DNA of 64,000 bases from Candidatus Zixiibacteriota bacterium (GTDB lineage Bacteria; RBG-13-66-14; B26-G2; WVWN01). Shown one piece after another: positions 33,735-42,864 of the stretch. The notes below the pieces were generated by a model. It was not told where the DNA came from. It saw nothing but the letters and a program-made list of their open reading frames with translations, and made no database searches. Within the stretch, counting starts at the first letter, position 1. Each line of letters begins with the position of its first letter. Location: the NCBI GenBank assembly GCA_030613505.1, contig JAUWLW010000006.1:18566-82565 (forward strand), in the 5' to 3' direction. The position numbers and the translations under genes are program-made.

Positions 33735-35549
33735 TCAACCGCGTTTTCCCTTGATAAACCGCAATAGGACTATCAAATCCGCGGGCGTGACGCCCTGCAG
33801 CCGCGACGCCCGGGCGAGCGTCGCCGGCCGGACGCGTTTGAGCGTGTCCCGCGCCTCGCTCGAAAGGCCCGTAACACCCTCATAATCCAGGTTTTCGGGT
33901 AACAACGCCTCTTCGTAGGCCGCGAGCGCCGCGGCCTCCTCCTCTTGCCGCCGGACGTACCCCGCGTACTTTATATCCGTCTCGACGCGGGCCCGCGCCG
34001 CCTCGCCGAATTCGGATATTTCGGGCAACTCTTCGGTTAAATATTCCATAGTGACCTCGGGGCGCTTGAGCATTTCCGCCGCGGCCTTCCGGCTCGAGCC
34101 CTCGCCGACCTTCCGCTCCTCCAACGTCTTACGCAGGCCGGTTACTTCCTCCCGGAATCGGGCCAGCGCCCGGCGGCGCGCCGGTTTGACCAGGCCGAAC
34201 CGATACCCGTACTCGAGGAGGCGGTCGTCGGCGTTGTCCTCGCGGAGGCGGAGGCGGTACTCCGCCCGGGCGGTGAACATGCGGTACGGCTCGACGTGCT
34301 CCTTGGTGATGAGGTCGTCGACGAGGACGCCTATGTACGCCTCGTCGCGGCGGAGCGTGAACGGCTCGTCGCCTCGGCAGGCGAGCGCGGCGTTGACGCC
34401 GGCGACGATGCCCTGCGCCGCGGCCTCCTCGTAGCCGGAGGTCCCGTTTATCTGGCCGGCGCAGTAGAGGCCGGGGACCGCTTTAGCCTCCAGCGTCGCC
34501 TCGAGCTGGCGCGGCGGAACGAAGTCGTACTCCACGGCGTAGCCGGCCCGCGTCATCCAGCAGTCCTCCAGGCCGGGGACCGTCCGCAGCGCCGCCTCCT
34601 GGACGTCTACCGGCATGCTGGTCGCGAAGCCGTTGACGTAGAACTCGTCGAGGCGGCGGCCCTCGGGCTCGAGGAAGAGCTGGTGGCGCTCGCGGCCGAA
34701 GCGCACCACCTTATCCTCGATTGACGGGCAGTACCGCGGCCCGACGCCGACGATGACCTTCTGGAAGAGCGGCGAGCGCTCGACGTTGTCCATCAGCAGC
34801 TGCGCCGTCCGCTCGTTGGTGTACGTTACGTAGCAGGGGAGTTGTTGTACCTTTAAATAAGGCCGCGTAAAGGCGGGGCAGGGTTCGTCGCCGAGTTGGA
34901 CCTGCGTCTTGGCGAGGTCCACCGAGCTAGCCTTGACGCGGGGCGGCGTGCCGGTCTTCAGGCGGCCGATGTCTATGCCGAGGTCCCGGAGCGAGTCCGA
35001 CAGGCCCTCGGCGGGCGGCTCGCCGACGCGGCCTCCCGCCTCTTGCCGCATGCCGACGTGCAGCAGGCCGTTTAAAAACGTCCCCGGCGTGAGGATTACG
35101 CGGCTCGAGGGGAAGAAGACGTCCCCGGCGATCACCCCTTCGACGCCCGAGTCGCCCGCGGCTATTGCCGTAACCGTCGCCTGGCGGAGGTCGAGGTTGG
35201 CCGTACCCTCGAGGAGCCGTCGCGCGCGGCGCCGGTAGTCGTCGCGGTCGCATTGCAGCCGGGTCCCGCGGACCGCCGGGCCCCTGGAGCGGTTCAACGT
35301 CCGACCCTGGACCGCGGCGGCGTCCGCCAGCAGGCCTATGGCGCCGCCGAGGGCGTGGACCTCCTTGACGAGGGGGCCCTTGCCTAAGCCGCCGACGGCG
35401 GGGTTGCAGGACATCAGGCCGACGGTGTCGAAGCGGCCGGTCAGCATCAGCGTCCGGCAGGCCATCGCGGCCGCGGCTCGAGCGGCCTCGACGCCGGCGT
35501 GGCCGCCGCCCACGACGATCACGTCGTACGATTGGGGGTAGGTCCACAT
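33735..35549 (-). CDS. mnmG: tRNA uridine 5-carboxymethylaminomethyl modification enzyme MnmG
   Basis: 604 residues from ATG 35549; an in-frame ATG at 35573 adds MSGPQNRG but lies inside a hairpin. [16 protein letters not shown] is the FAD-binding motif, followed by [33 protein letters not shown] and [14 protein letters not shown]-like [16 protein letters not shown], then [16 protein letters not shown] and a C-terminal helical tail. With MnmE it modifies U34 of tRNAs. Confidence 0.95.
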   Translation of the reverse strand: MWTYPQSYDVIVVGGGHAGVEAARAAAAMACRTLMLTGRFDTVGLMSCNPAVGGLGKGPLVKEVHALGGAIGLLADAAAVQGRTLNRSRGPAVRGTRLQCDRDDYRRRARRLLEGTANLDLRQATVTAIAAGDSGVEGVIAGDVFFPSSRVILTPGTFLNGLLHVGMRQEAGGRVGEPPAEGLSDSLRDLGIDIGRLKTGTPPRVKASSVDLAKTQVQLGDEPCPAFTRPYLKVQQLPCYVTYTNERTAQLLMDNVERSPLFQKVIVGVGPRYCPSIEDKVVRFGRERHQLFLEPEGRRLDEFYVNGFATSMPVDVQEAALRTVPGLEDCWMTRAGYAVEYDFVPPRQLEATLEAKAVPGLYCAGQINGTSGYEEAAAQGIVAGVNAALACRGDEPFTLRRDEAYIGVLVDDLITKEHVEPYRMFTARAEYRLRLREDNADDRLLEYGYRFGLVKPARRRALARFREEVTGLRKTLEERKVGEGSSRKAAAEMLKRPEVTMEYLTEELPEISEFGEAARARVETDIKYAGYVRRQEEEAAALAAYEEALLPENLDYEGVTGLSSEARDTLKRVRPATLARASRLQGVTPADLIVLLRFIKGKRG

Positions 35550-35564
35550 ACCTCTATTTTGCGG

Positions 35565-35584
35565 CCCAGACATTCGTGTCTGGG
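35565..35584. repeat. perfect hairpin between the pentapeptide gene and mnmG
   Basis: CCCAGACA-TTCG-TGTCTGGG, an 8-bp stem with a tetraloop. It overlaps the alternative mnmG ATG at 35573 and may act as a weak terminator or translational control for mnmG. Confidence 0.5.
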
Positions 35585-35585
35585 G

Positions 35586-37142
35586 TTACCTACGGAACGC
35601 CCGCCGTAGCGCGAGGATGGCGAAAGTTAATAATGCGCCGCCGGTTAATTTCTGGGCTGTATTAATTAAGAAATCGATGGCTGGTGCTTCGCGGGGCGGT
35701 AGCGTTATAAAGTTTTTAAAAGCCGACCAAAATTTGCCCCACAAGAATTTGATCGGTTCTAAATTATCTATAGGGAGTTTTATTGATATATATTCCCAAG
35801 GATAGATGAAATTACCTTTTATTAAATCGGACATACCTGCTATTTCGTTTGCGAAACTTACAATGGTTAGCATTACGAACGAAACGTACCAAAGGGTTAA
35901 AAGCCAACCCAAGGGCCTAATAACGTCTTCGCCGTAATTACTCACGTATTTATATATCCTTAGGAAGAATTTTTTCGAATCCGGGAATCTTGGGTCGGCG
36001 AGTAGCATTTCCATTTGACCTACGTGGAAATCGGACGCTTGTTCAAAAGCGAGTCGGCTTTCGAAATTTTGCCTTATTAAGCGGTAAATTTCGCCTACTC
36101 TTTCATAAGTCATTTCTTCTTCGCCTATGAGGTCTTCTTCACGTACGGTTTTTCTTTTATCACCTTCGGTTTTCCATATGGTTTCTTCGAATCCGAAAAT
36201 TCCCGGGTTTTTTATTGCCGTAGTTCCCGTAAAGCGCCATTTTCTTACTGATGTTTTATAAGTGTAGACTTCGCTTTTATCGTAGAAATGGCAATAGGTT
36301 AAATCTATTTCCGCTTCGGGGATTATTATTTTTATATTATTTTCTTCATCCCTAATGAATTCGCTTTTTGCGTCGCGGGCGTAATTATTAACCACCCGGT
36401 CTAAGAATAGATAGTTGAAGCATTCTATTCCTATAAATAAACCCCGTCGCCTAAACTCGGCTTCGGAAAAGTACGTTTCGCCTTTAAACGTCGCACGATG
36501 GAATAAGGTGGCTTCTTTAAACACGGCGGTTGTGAAACGAGTTTCCCCCAGGAACTTAGCGTTGGAGAAAATTGCTTTTCCTCCGAAAAAATTACCGCGG
36601 AAATCTGCTTCTTCGTGGAATTCGGCCCCCCTAAAATTAGCCTCGGCCAAGAACCGGCCCTTTCGAAAATCCGCTACACAAAAAAACTTCGAATCCGCGA
36701 AATTCGCTTTTAGGGAAAATAAAGACTCGCTAAAATCCGCGAAGCCTGGGTATTCTAACGTACCCATAGTGGTATACATTTTTATTAGAAGGAATTCCGG
36801 ACACCGGCGGAATTCCGTTGCAACGAATACGACTTGCCCTTTAAATTCTAGCCCCGCGAATTCCGCATCTCCGTAGAAGACCGCGTTAGTAAAGGTAATA
36901 TGAAAAGGTATTTCTTTAGGGAATCTCCATTCTCCGAAAGGCGGGAATACGAAATACGAACAATCGAATAATATAACGGCTTTGTTTTCCGCTTCCTCGT
37001 ATTCCTTAAGTGTTTCTTCGAAGTATGTTTTGAATCTTTCCCAAAAATCCTTAGGTTTCTTTTTATCTATAGGCGCATGGAAAATACAATCTCCTTCTTT
37101 CGTTTCCGCGTCCCTTCCGCACCAACAGTTTTTTCCGCTCAT
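35586..37142 (-). CDS. pentapeptide-repeat membrane protein with Cys-rich head and channel-like tail
   Basis: 518 residues from ATG 37142 behind AGGAGG. The N-terminus has CWCGRD....DCIFH, a knuckle-like C-x-C...C-x2-H set. Residues about 75-250 are pentapeptide-like repeats rich in A-x-F and F-xx-A (NAVFYGDAEFAG, FRGAEFHEEADFRGNFFGGKAIF, FKGETYFSEAEF). FEQASDFHVGQMEM then leads to two or three TM helices near 405-518, the layout of pentapeptide/ion-channel fusions but without any TxGYG filter. Codons are strongly A/T-ending, unlike mnmE and mnmG on either side, so it looks horizontally acquired. Function unknown. Confidence 0.7.
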   Translation of the reverse strand: MSGKNCWCGRDAETKEGDCIFHAPIDKKKPKDFWERFKTYFEETLKEYEEAENKAVILFDCSYFVFPPFGEWRFPKEIPFHITFTNAVFYGDAEFAGLEFKGQVVFVATEFRRCPEFLLIKMYTTMGTLEYPGFADFSESLFSLKANFADSKFFCVADFRKGRFLAEANFRGAEFHEEADFRGNFFGGKAIFSNAKFLGETRFTTAVFKEATLFHRATFKGETYFSEAEFRRRGLFIGIECFNYLFLDRVVNNYARDAKSEFIRDEENNIKIIIPEAEIDLTYCHFYDKSEVYTYKTSVRKWRFTGTTAIKNPGIFGFEETIWKTEGDKRKTVREEDLIGEEEMTYERVGEIYRLIRQNFESRLAFEQASDFHVGQMEMLLADPRFPDSKKFFLRIYKYVSNYGEDVIRPLGWLLTLWYVSFVMLTIVSFANEIAGMSDLIKGNFIYPWEYISIKLPIDNLEPIKFLWGKFWSAFKNFITLPPREAPAIDFLINTAQKLTGGALLTFAILALRRAFRR

Positions 37143-37152
37143 CTTTCCTCCT

Positions 37153-38499
37153 TCACTTCCCAATACAAAACCGACTGAAAATCTCGCCGTAGATCTCCTC
37201 GATATCTATGGCGCCGACGATGCGGCCGAGGGCGTCGGAGGCCAAACGCAGCTCCTCCGCGCCCAGCTCCTCGATGCCGCTTGAGGCTAGGTGCTCGCGG
37301 GCGCGGTAGAGCGAGGCCGCGGCCTCCTCCAGCAACCGCCGCTCACGAGCGGAGAGCGACAGCTTCCCCGGCCCCTCCTCGGCGGCGTCGCGCGCGGTCG
37401 CGCGGCGGACCAGCTCGGCCACCACCTTGTCTACGCCGCGGCCCGTCCTGGCCGATATCGCCAGCCGGTCCTTCCGCGCCAGCGCCTGCGGCCACCCCGC
37501 CGCTAACGGCAGGTCGCACTTGTTCACGACGTGGATGAGCTTTTCCGGCGCGACCATCGGCTGCTTGCGCGGCGGCGGCCGCGAGCCGTCGTCCAGCCAG
37601 ACAACGAACGCCGCCTCCTCCACGTACGCCCGGGCGCGGCGAATCCCCTCCTGCTCGACGACGTCGTCGCCCTTCGCGTCCAGGCCCGCGCCGTCGGAGA
37701 GGCGGAAGAGGATCCCGCCCGCTATGTACGGCGCGTCGATGCGGTCCGTCGTCGTGCCGGCCCTGGCCGTCACGATCGCGCGCTCCTCGCCCAGCAGGCG
37801 GTTGAAGAGGGTGGACTTGCCGACGTTGCGCCGGCCTGCGATGGCGACGGTGAGGCCCTCCACCAGCGCGGCGCGGTCCCGGCTCGAGGCCACGAGGGCC
37901 CGCGCGCCGGCCTCCGCGGCGGCGACCAGCGTCAGGACCCTTTCGCTCTTGACGTCCTGCTCGAACTCCAGCGCGGCCTCCACCAACGCCCGGGCGGAGA
38001 GGACGCGCTCGCGCAGGCCGTTTATTTTATCCGATAGCTCGCCCGCCAGGCGGCGGAGGGCGTCGGCTCGAGCCTCGGCGGTGCGCGCGTCGGCCAGGTC
38101 CGCGACGGCCTGCGCCGCGGCGAGGTCGAGCTTGTCGTTACCGACGGCGCGCCAGGTGAACTCGCCCGGCTCCGCGGCGCGGGCGCCGGCGGCGTACAGC
38201 GCCTCCAGCGCGGCCTCCAGTACCGCCGGGCCGGCGTGGGTGGTCAGCTCGGCCATGTCCTCGCCGGTGTAGGAGTTGGGCGCGGCGTAGAGGACGAGGA
38301 CGGCGCGGTCGACGACCTCCGCCGTCTCGGGGTGGACGAGGTCGCCGACGCGGGCGACGCGGGGGGCGGCGGCCGCCCGGGCGCGGAAGACCTTGTCGGC
38401 TATCTCGCGCGTCGCGGGGCCGCTCAGGCGTATTACGGCCAGCGCGCCCCGGCCGGGGGGCGTCGCCACGGCGGCTATGGTGTCGCCGTCTCGAAACAC
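37153..38499 (-). CDS. mnmE: tRNA modification GTPase MnmE
   Basis: 448 residues. The folate-binding N-domain (DTIAAVATPPGRGALAVIRLSGP) is followed by a helical domain carrying the G domain: VAIAGRRNVGKSTLFNRLLGEERAIV (G1), GTTTD (G2), DGAGL (G3, usually DTAGL) and NKCDL (G4). The C-terminus ends FSRFCIGK, the essential CxGK motif. Works with MnmG. Confidence 0.95.
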   Translation of the reverse strand: MFRDGDTIAAVATPPGRGALAVIRLSGPATREIADKVFRARAAAAPRVARVGDLVHPETAEVVDRAVLVLYAAPNSYTGEDMAELTTHAGPAVLEAALEALYAAGARAAEPGEFTWRAVGNDKLDLAAAQAVADLADARTAEARADALRRLAGELSDKINGLRERVLSARALVEAALEFEQDVKSERVLTLVAAAEAGARALVASSRDRAALVEGLTVAIAGRRNVGKSTLFNRLLGEERAIVTARAGTTTDRIDAPYIAGGILFRLSDGAGLDAKGDDVVEQEGIRRARAYVEEAAFVVWLDDGSRPPPRKQPMVAPEKLIHVVNKCDLPLAAGWPQALARKDRLAISARTGRGVDKVVAELVRRATARDAAEEGPGKLSLSARERRLLEEAAASLYRAREHLASSGIEELGAEELRLASDALGRIVGAIDIEEIYGEIFSRFCIGK

Positions 38500-38584
38500 T
38501 TATGGGCTTTATCCGCGTAATTCATAAAGATATCCCGCCGTCGCCGGCGGGATACGATTTTAAATAATATCGGCTCGCCGGCCG

Positions 38585-39391
38585 TTAGGAGGGCGGTTGT
38601 TTCTTTTCGGGGCCGTCACCCTTGGGCTTGCGGCGGCGGCGGCGCGAGCTTTTGGCGCGCTTGGCGCCGGCCTTCTCGGGTTCGGACGTTTGCGCGCGCG
38701 GTCTACTGGGCGGCCGGGCGCGGCGTTCGCCCTTGGGTTTGCCGGCGGCCTCGGGCGCTCGTTTGCGCCTGGCGGCGGCGGGGTAGACGACTACGTGGCG
38801 CTTGTTGCCCGTGCCCCCGCTCTCGGTCACGACGCGGCCGTCGCGCTCGAGGGTCATGTGGACCGTGCGGCGGTCGCGGGGCGTCATGGGCGCCAGCGCC
38901 TCCTGCGCCCGGCCCGAGGCGATGCGGTCGGCGGCGGCTCGCGCCAGCCGTTGCAGCTCCTCCTCGCGCGAAATTTTGTCCTCCGCGAAAGAGGCCTTTA
39001 CGGCTATCTTGTTTTTCGCGCGCCGGTTGACGACCAGCTCGACGACGTGGGCCAGCGCGTCGGCGAAGTCCTCCTCTTTCTGGAATTGGCGCAGTTCGTG
39101 GCCCGCGAGCTCGAGGTGAACCGTGTGCTTGTGCATCTCGACGCGGGCCTCGACCGGGACCGGCAAGAAGGACACGATGCGATTAATTATTTCGGCGGCG
39201 TCCTCGAGGACGTTCTCCTCGACGATAGTGACGCGAACCGTAACTCGCTTGAACCCCAAGAAACCGAACATGCCGCGCGGTTCTTCTCGTAATACCTCGA
39301 CTTTGACGTCGTCCACGTCGGCGCCCAGGAGCTCGAGGGCGCGCCGGGTCGCGTCTACGCGCGAATTCCCTTCCACTTCTACGGTACGCAT
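38585..39391 (-). CDS. khpB: RNA-binding protein KhpB (Jag)
   Basis: 268 residues: Jag_N domain (VEVEGNSRVDATRRALELLGADVDDVKVEVLREEPRGMFGFLGFK-like, residues 3-48), KH-like domain, then an R3H domain (RLARAAADRIASGRAQEALAPMTPRDRRTVHMTL). A basic Lys/Arg/Pro-rich tail of about 65 residues is extra. Immediately after yidC, its conserved place. Confidence 0.9.
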   Translation of the reverse strand: MRTVEVEGNSRVDATRRALELLGADVDDVKVEVLREEPRGMFGFLGFKRVTVRVTIVEENVLEDAAEIINRIVSFLPVPVEARVEMHKHTVHLELAGHELRQFQKEEDFADALAHVVELVVNRRAKNKIAVKASFAEDKISREEELQRLARAAADRIASGRAQEALAPMTPRDRRTVHMTLERDGRVVTESGGTGNKRHVVVYPAAARRKRAPEAAGKPKGERRARPPSRPRAQTSEPEKAGAKRAKSSRRRRRKPKGDGPEKKQPPS

Positions 39392-41059
39392 TTAGTCGTT
39401 GGCCTCCAGTGGCCGCATGGACTTCCGCATTATGAACATTTGGGCCATAGTGAACAACTGGTTGCTGGTCCAGTAGAGCACCAGCCCCGACGGCCAATTG
39501 TAGAAGAGCAGCGTGAAGATCACCGGCAGCCAGGCCATGAGCTTCTGCTGCTCCGACTTGACGCCGCCCTTGCCCGGCATGGTGAACTTGTTCTGCAGGA
39601 CCCAGGTGACGCCCATTATTATGGGCAGCACGTTGACGGAGCCGATGTTGACCAGTGGGATGGTGAACGGCAGCTTGAACAGGACGTCGGGCTGGGAGAG
39701 GTCGCTAATCCAAAGGAGGAACGGCGCGCCCTTGAGCTCGATGGCGTTGCGGAGGGCGTTGAACATCCCCCAGAAGATGGGTATTTGGAGCACGAGGGGG
39801 AGGCAGCCGCCGAAGGGGTTGATTTTGTACTTCTTGTACAGCGCCATCGTCTCGGTGTTCATGCGCTGCGAGTCGCCCTTGTACTTCTCGCGGAGCTGCT
39901 TGAGGATGGGTTGGATCTCCTGCATCCGCTGAGACGATTTCAGCTGGATCCCGGTGGGCCAGTACGTTAACAATTTGATAATAAAGGAGAATATAATTAT
40001 GGTGACGCCGTAGTTGTGGACGACGTCGTTGAGCAAGATTATCAACCGGAGCATCAGCGCCGCGATGACGCCGATGATGGACCAGCCGAGGTCGACCGTT
40101 CGCTCCAACCCGACCTTGAATTCCTTCAGACGGTCGTAGCCCTTGGGGCCGAAATAGATTTTGTAATCGCCGCCGCCCTTGAGGACGTACGTGCCGGCCA
40201 GGGCGTCGTTTTTGGTTCTGGTTACCGTCAGTTCGTCCCCTTGGGGCGCGACGGCGGCCAGGATGAAGTACTTGCTCCGCAGGGCGGCCCACGGGATGTC
40301 ACCGCGGTAGTTTTTGACCTCGTCTTTGCCGGAGAGCTTGTCGTGGATTTTCTTGGTATCGACCAGCGCGTCGACCGATATTTCGCCCACCTCTTTGGGG
40401 TCGTCCTCGGCCTTGACGAAAGAGCCCATCGACAGCGCCACCGGGTCGTCCTCGTCGCCGGCGACTACGTTAGCGGCCACTTCGTAGTCGTCGCCGCGGA
40501 AGACGTACTCGGCGCGGGCGGCCACGCGCTCGCCGTCCACCAGCTTAAATACCAACTTGCCCGTCGCGCCGGGGCGGACGTTCAACGTTTTGCGGTCAAC
40601 CTCCCACCGGGCGTTCTCGCCGGCCTCGACGAGGGGCGCGTACGGCGGCGCCGCGGCCCCGTCCAAACGCGCGAACAGGAGTTGGTCTTCATCCGGAGGG
40701 TATTCGGCGAGCTTCAGGTGGACGAGGCCGGCGTCTTCGAAGGTCGCGACGTACAGCGCCGTCGTCACGACGGCGCGGGCGCCGGTCTTGACGCGTTCGG
40801 GGGCCGTGGTGGGCCGGGGGGGCGCGGGTATTTCAGCTTCCCCGGTCGGCGCGGCCGTTTCGGGCGCCCCCGTTTCGGGCGGTGCGGTTTCGGGGGCGGT
40901 GGTCTCCGGAGCGGCCTTCGCGACGGTCTCGGCGGGGGCCGGTTGCTCGGGCGCTTCCTTTTTGTCGCGTTTCGGGCCGAAGAAGGTGGAATACGCGAAC
41001 ATCACCGCCGCGGCGACGAAGAGCGCCAGGATCATGCGTTGTTGGCCCGAAAGTTTCAT
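39392..41059 (-). CDS. yidC: membrane protein insertase YidC
   Basis: 555 residues of Gram-negative type: N-terminal TM, a low-complexity A/P/E/T linker (about 35-95), a large periplasmic domain, then the five-TM core with LLTYWPTGIQLKSSQRMQEIQPILKQLREKYKGD, NPFGGCLPLVLQIPIFWGMFNALRNAIELKGAPFLLWI, and VLYWTSNQLFTMAQMFIMRKS. Start follows the stop of yidD by 18 bases. Inserts and folds inner-membrane proteins. Confidence 0.95.
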   Translation of the reverse strand: MKLSGQQRMILALFVAAAVMFAYSTFFGPKRDKKEAPEQPAPAETVAKAAPETTAPETAPPETGAPETAAPTGEAEIPAPPRPTTAPERVKTGARAVVTTALYVATFEDAGLVHLKLAEYPPDEDQLLFARLDGAAAPPYAPLVEAGENARWEVDRKTLNVRPGATGKLVFKLVDGERVAARAEYVFRGDDYEVAANVVAGDEDDPVALSMGSFVKAEDDPKEVGEISVDALVDTKKIHDKLSGKDEVKNYRGDIPWAALRSKYFILAAVAPQGDELTVTRTKNDALAGTYVLKGGGDYKIYFGPKGYDRLKEFKVGLERTVDLGWSIIGVIAALMLRLIILLNDVVHNYGVTIIIFSFIIKLLTYWPTGIQLKSSQRMQEIQPILKQLREKYKGDSQRMNTETMALYKKYKINPFGGCLPLVLQIPIFWGMFNALRNAIELKGAPFLLWISDLSQPDVLFKLPFTIPLVNIGSVNVLPIIMGVTWVLQNKFTMPGKGGVKSEQQKLMAWLPVIFTLLFYNWPSGLVLYWTSNQLFTMAQMFIMRKSMRPLEAND

Positions 41060-41077
41060 ATTTTACCTCGCCTTGAG

Positions 41078-41320
41078 CTACGGCACCGGGTCGTAGCCGC
41101 CGGCGTTAAGGGGGTTGCAGCGGAGTATGCGGAGCGCCGCGAGCGCGAACCCGCGCCACGGCCCGTGCTTGCTAACGGCCTCCAGCGCGTACCTGGAGCA
41201 CGACGGTTCGAACCGGCAGCTCATCGGCATCAGCGGCCCCAGCGTGAACTGGTACGAGCGTACGAAGCCGACGAGGAGTGCCGTCGCCGTCGCGTCAGTC
41301 GCTTTCCGTAGGGGCATCAT
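41078..41320 (-). CDS. yidD: membrane protein insertion efficiency factor YidD
   Basis: 80 residues with YQFTLGPLMPMSCRFEPSCSRYALEAVSKHGPWRGFALAALRILRCNP-type signature throughout and GGYDPVP end. Overlaps rnpA by 26 bases and precedes yidC, the canonical order. Confidence 0.93.
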   Translation of the reverse strand: MMPLRKATDATATALLVGFVRSYQFTLGPLMPMSCRFEPSCSRYALEAVSKHGPWRGFALAALRILRCNPLNAGGYDPVP

Positions 41321-41684
41321 TTTTTCCGCCTGTCAACTCCGCCAACGCTGCTAAAACATTTTCCTCCAGCGTCTTGAAATCCTTTTCCGCGATGGGCGGC
41401 TTGGCCACCGCTACGAACCAGAGGCCGTCCCGGAAGTGCTCCGGGTGGGTCCGGAAGAGCTCGCGGAGGCGCCGCTTTACGCGGTTCCGAACCACGGCGT
41501 TGCCGACGCGCCGGCCGCATACTACGCCGAGCAACCTCCGCTCCCCGGGGACGGCAAGGCAATGGATGACGAACGCCTCCCGGGCGACGGTCCGGCCGTC
41601 GCGGATGGTGCGCGCGAAATCCCGCCGGCGCCGCATGCGCGCGGCGCGCGGGAAGCGGAAGCCTCGTTCGTCGTTACCGGCCAA
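41295..41684 (-). CDS. rnpA: ribonuclease P protein component
   Basis: 129 residues from a TTG. FRFPRAARMRRRRDFARTIRDGRTV and RRVGNAVVRNRVKRRLRELFRTH (RNR motif) are the RnpA signatures. Binds the RNase P RNA for tRNA 5' maturation. Eight bases after rpmH. Confidence 0.92.
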   Translation of the reverse strand: MAGNDERGFRFPRAARMRRRRDFARTIRDGRTVAREAFVIHCLAVPGERRLLGVVCGRRVGNAVVRNRVKRRLRELFRTHPEHFRDGLWFVAVAKPPIAEKDFKTLEENVLAALAELTGGKNDAPTESD

Positions 41685-41691
41685 GGCCGCG

Positions 41692-41829
41692 TCATACCGT
41701 TAGGCGCTTGCGCCCCTTAGCCCGGCGCCGCCGTAAGACGCGGCGGCCGCCCGGTTTGGCCATACGGCTCCTGAAGCCGTGAACGCGGGCGCGACGCCGC
41801 CGCGACGGTTGATAAGTCCTCTTGGGCAA
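41692..41829 (-). CDS. rpmH: 50S ribosomal protein L34
   Basis: 45 residues from TTG 41829, with AAGGAGG upstream. Reads [20 protein letters not shown] then [20 protein letters not shown] and KRLTV, the full L34 sequence. It heads the rpmH-rnpA-yidD-yidC-khpB-mnmE operon. Confidence 0.95.
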   Translation of the reverse strand: MPKRTYQPSRRRRARVHGFRSRMAKPGGRRVLRRRRAKGRKRLTV

Positions 41830-41859
41830 TATCTAACCTCCTTCTCGAGCCGGCGACCG

Positions 41860-42864
41860 TTAACCCAAAACGGCGTCAACGGCGCTTACGACGTCGGCCG
41901 GCAAGAGGTCCACCATGCAACGAAAATGTTTCTCTGGGCACCGTCGGCCGCCGTGGGCGCCGCAAGGCCGGCACGATAGCTCGGGCACCTCCGCCACCGC
42001 CGACCTGCTCGCCAGCGGCGCGAACCCCTGTGCCGGGACCGTAGCGCCGAACACCGCTACCGTGGGCGTGTCGAACGCCGACGCCAGGTGCACCGGCGCG
42101 CTGTCGTTGGCCACCAGCAGCGCCGCCTCCGCCACGAGCGCGGCCAGCTCGCGGGTCGTCGTCTTCGCCGCCAGGTTGGCGGCGGGCGCTTCCATGGCCG
42201 CGGCCACCGCGGCCGTTTCTTCCTCTTCGCCCGGGCCCCCCGTTATTACGACGCCGTAGCCGCGCCCGGCGAGGTAGTCGCCCACCGCCGCGAATCCCTC
42301 GGGCATCCACCGCTTCGTGGGCCAGACGGAAGACGGCGACATTACGACGTAACGTTCGTTGCCGGCGGCGCCGCGGGCCGCCGCCCGTTCGTCGTCGGCC
42401 ACGGCCAACGTCGGCCTCCGGTCGCCGTGGCTACTCCCCATCGCTTCGGCCAGCGCGAGTATCCGCTCCGTTTCGTGTCGGTCCGCCGGCCGCGCGATGC
42501 GTTCCGTGTACAGAAACGACAACGCGCTCTCGCGGTAGCCGACGCGCCGCGGCGCGCCGGACGTCCGCGCTATCAAGCTCGAGCGCGCCGAGCGGTGCGG
42601 CGATACGACGACGTCGAACTTCTTAGCGCGCACTTCCCCCATTACCCTCCCGAGCTCGCCCAGGCCGCCGGCGCGTTTGTCGTGTATTATTATTTCGTCC
42701 AGCGCCGAAAGACGTTCCAAAACCGGCGCGGTCTCCGGTATTACCAGCGCCGCCAGGTGCGAGGCGGGCCACAATTCTTTCAGGGCCCGGAACAACGGCG
42801 TCGTCAATACGACGTCGCCCAGGAACGCCGTTTGGATGACGAGCACCCGCGGCCCGGTCGTCAC
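41860..42864 (-). CDS. GT9 heptosyltransferase-like glycosyltransferase
   Basis: 334 residues from the GTG at 42864, which overlaps the upstream gene's TGA (GTGA); longer in-frame openings run inside that gene. VLVIQTAFLGDVVLTTPLFRALK is the GT9 N-terminus, VVMSPSSVWPTKRWMPEGFA the donor-binding segment, and LLVANDSAPVHLASAFDTPTVAVFG the conserved C-terminal loop. The Cys-rich SCRPCGAHGGRRCPEKHFRCM segment is typical of LPS heptosyltransferases. Probably adds a core sugar to lipid A. Confidence 0.85.
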   Translation of the reverse strand: MTTGPRVLVIQTAFLGDVVLTTPLFRALKELWPASHLAALVIPETAPVLERLSALDEIIIHDKRAGGLGELGRVMGEVRAKKFDVVVSPHRSARSSLIARTSGAPRRVGYRESALSFLYTERIARPADRHETERILALAEAMGSSHGDRRPTLAVADDERAAARGAAGNERYVVMSPSSVWPTKRWMPEGFAAVGDYLAGRGYGVVITGGPGEEEETAAVAAAMEAPAANLAAKTTTRELAALVAEAALLVANDSAPVHLASAFDTPTVAVFGATVPAQGFAPLASRSAVAEVPELSCRPCGAHGGRRCPEKHFRCMVDLLPADVVSAVDAVLG

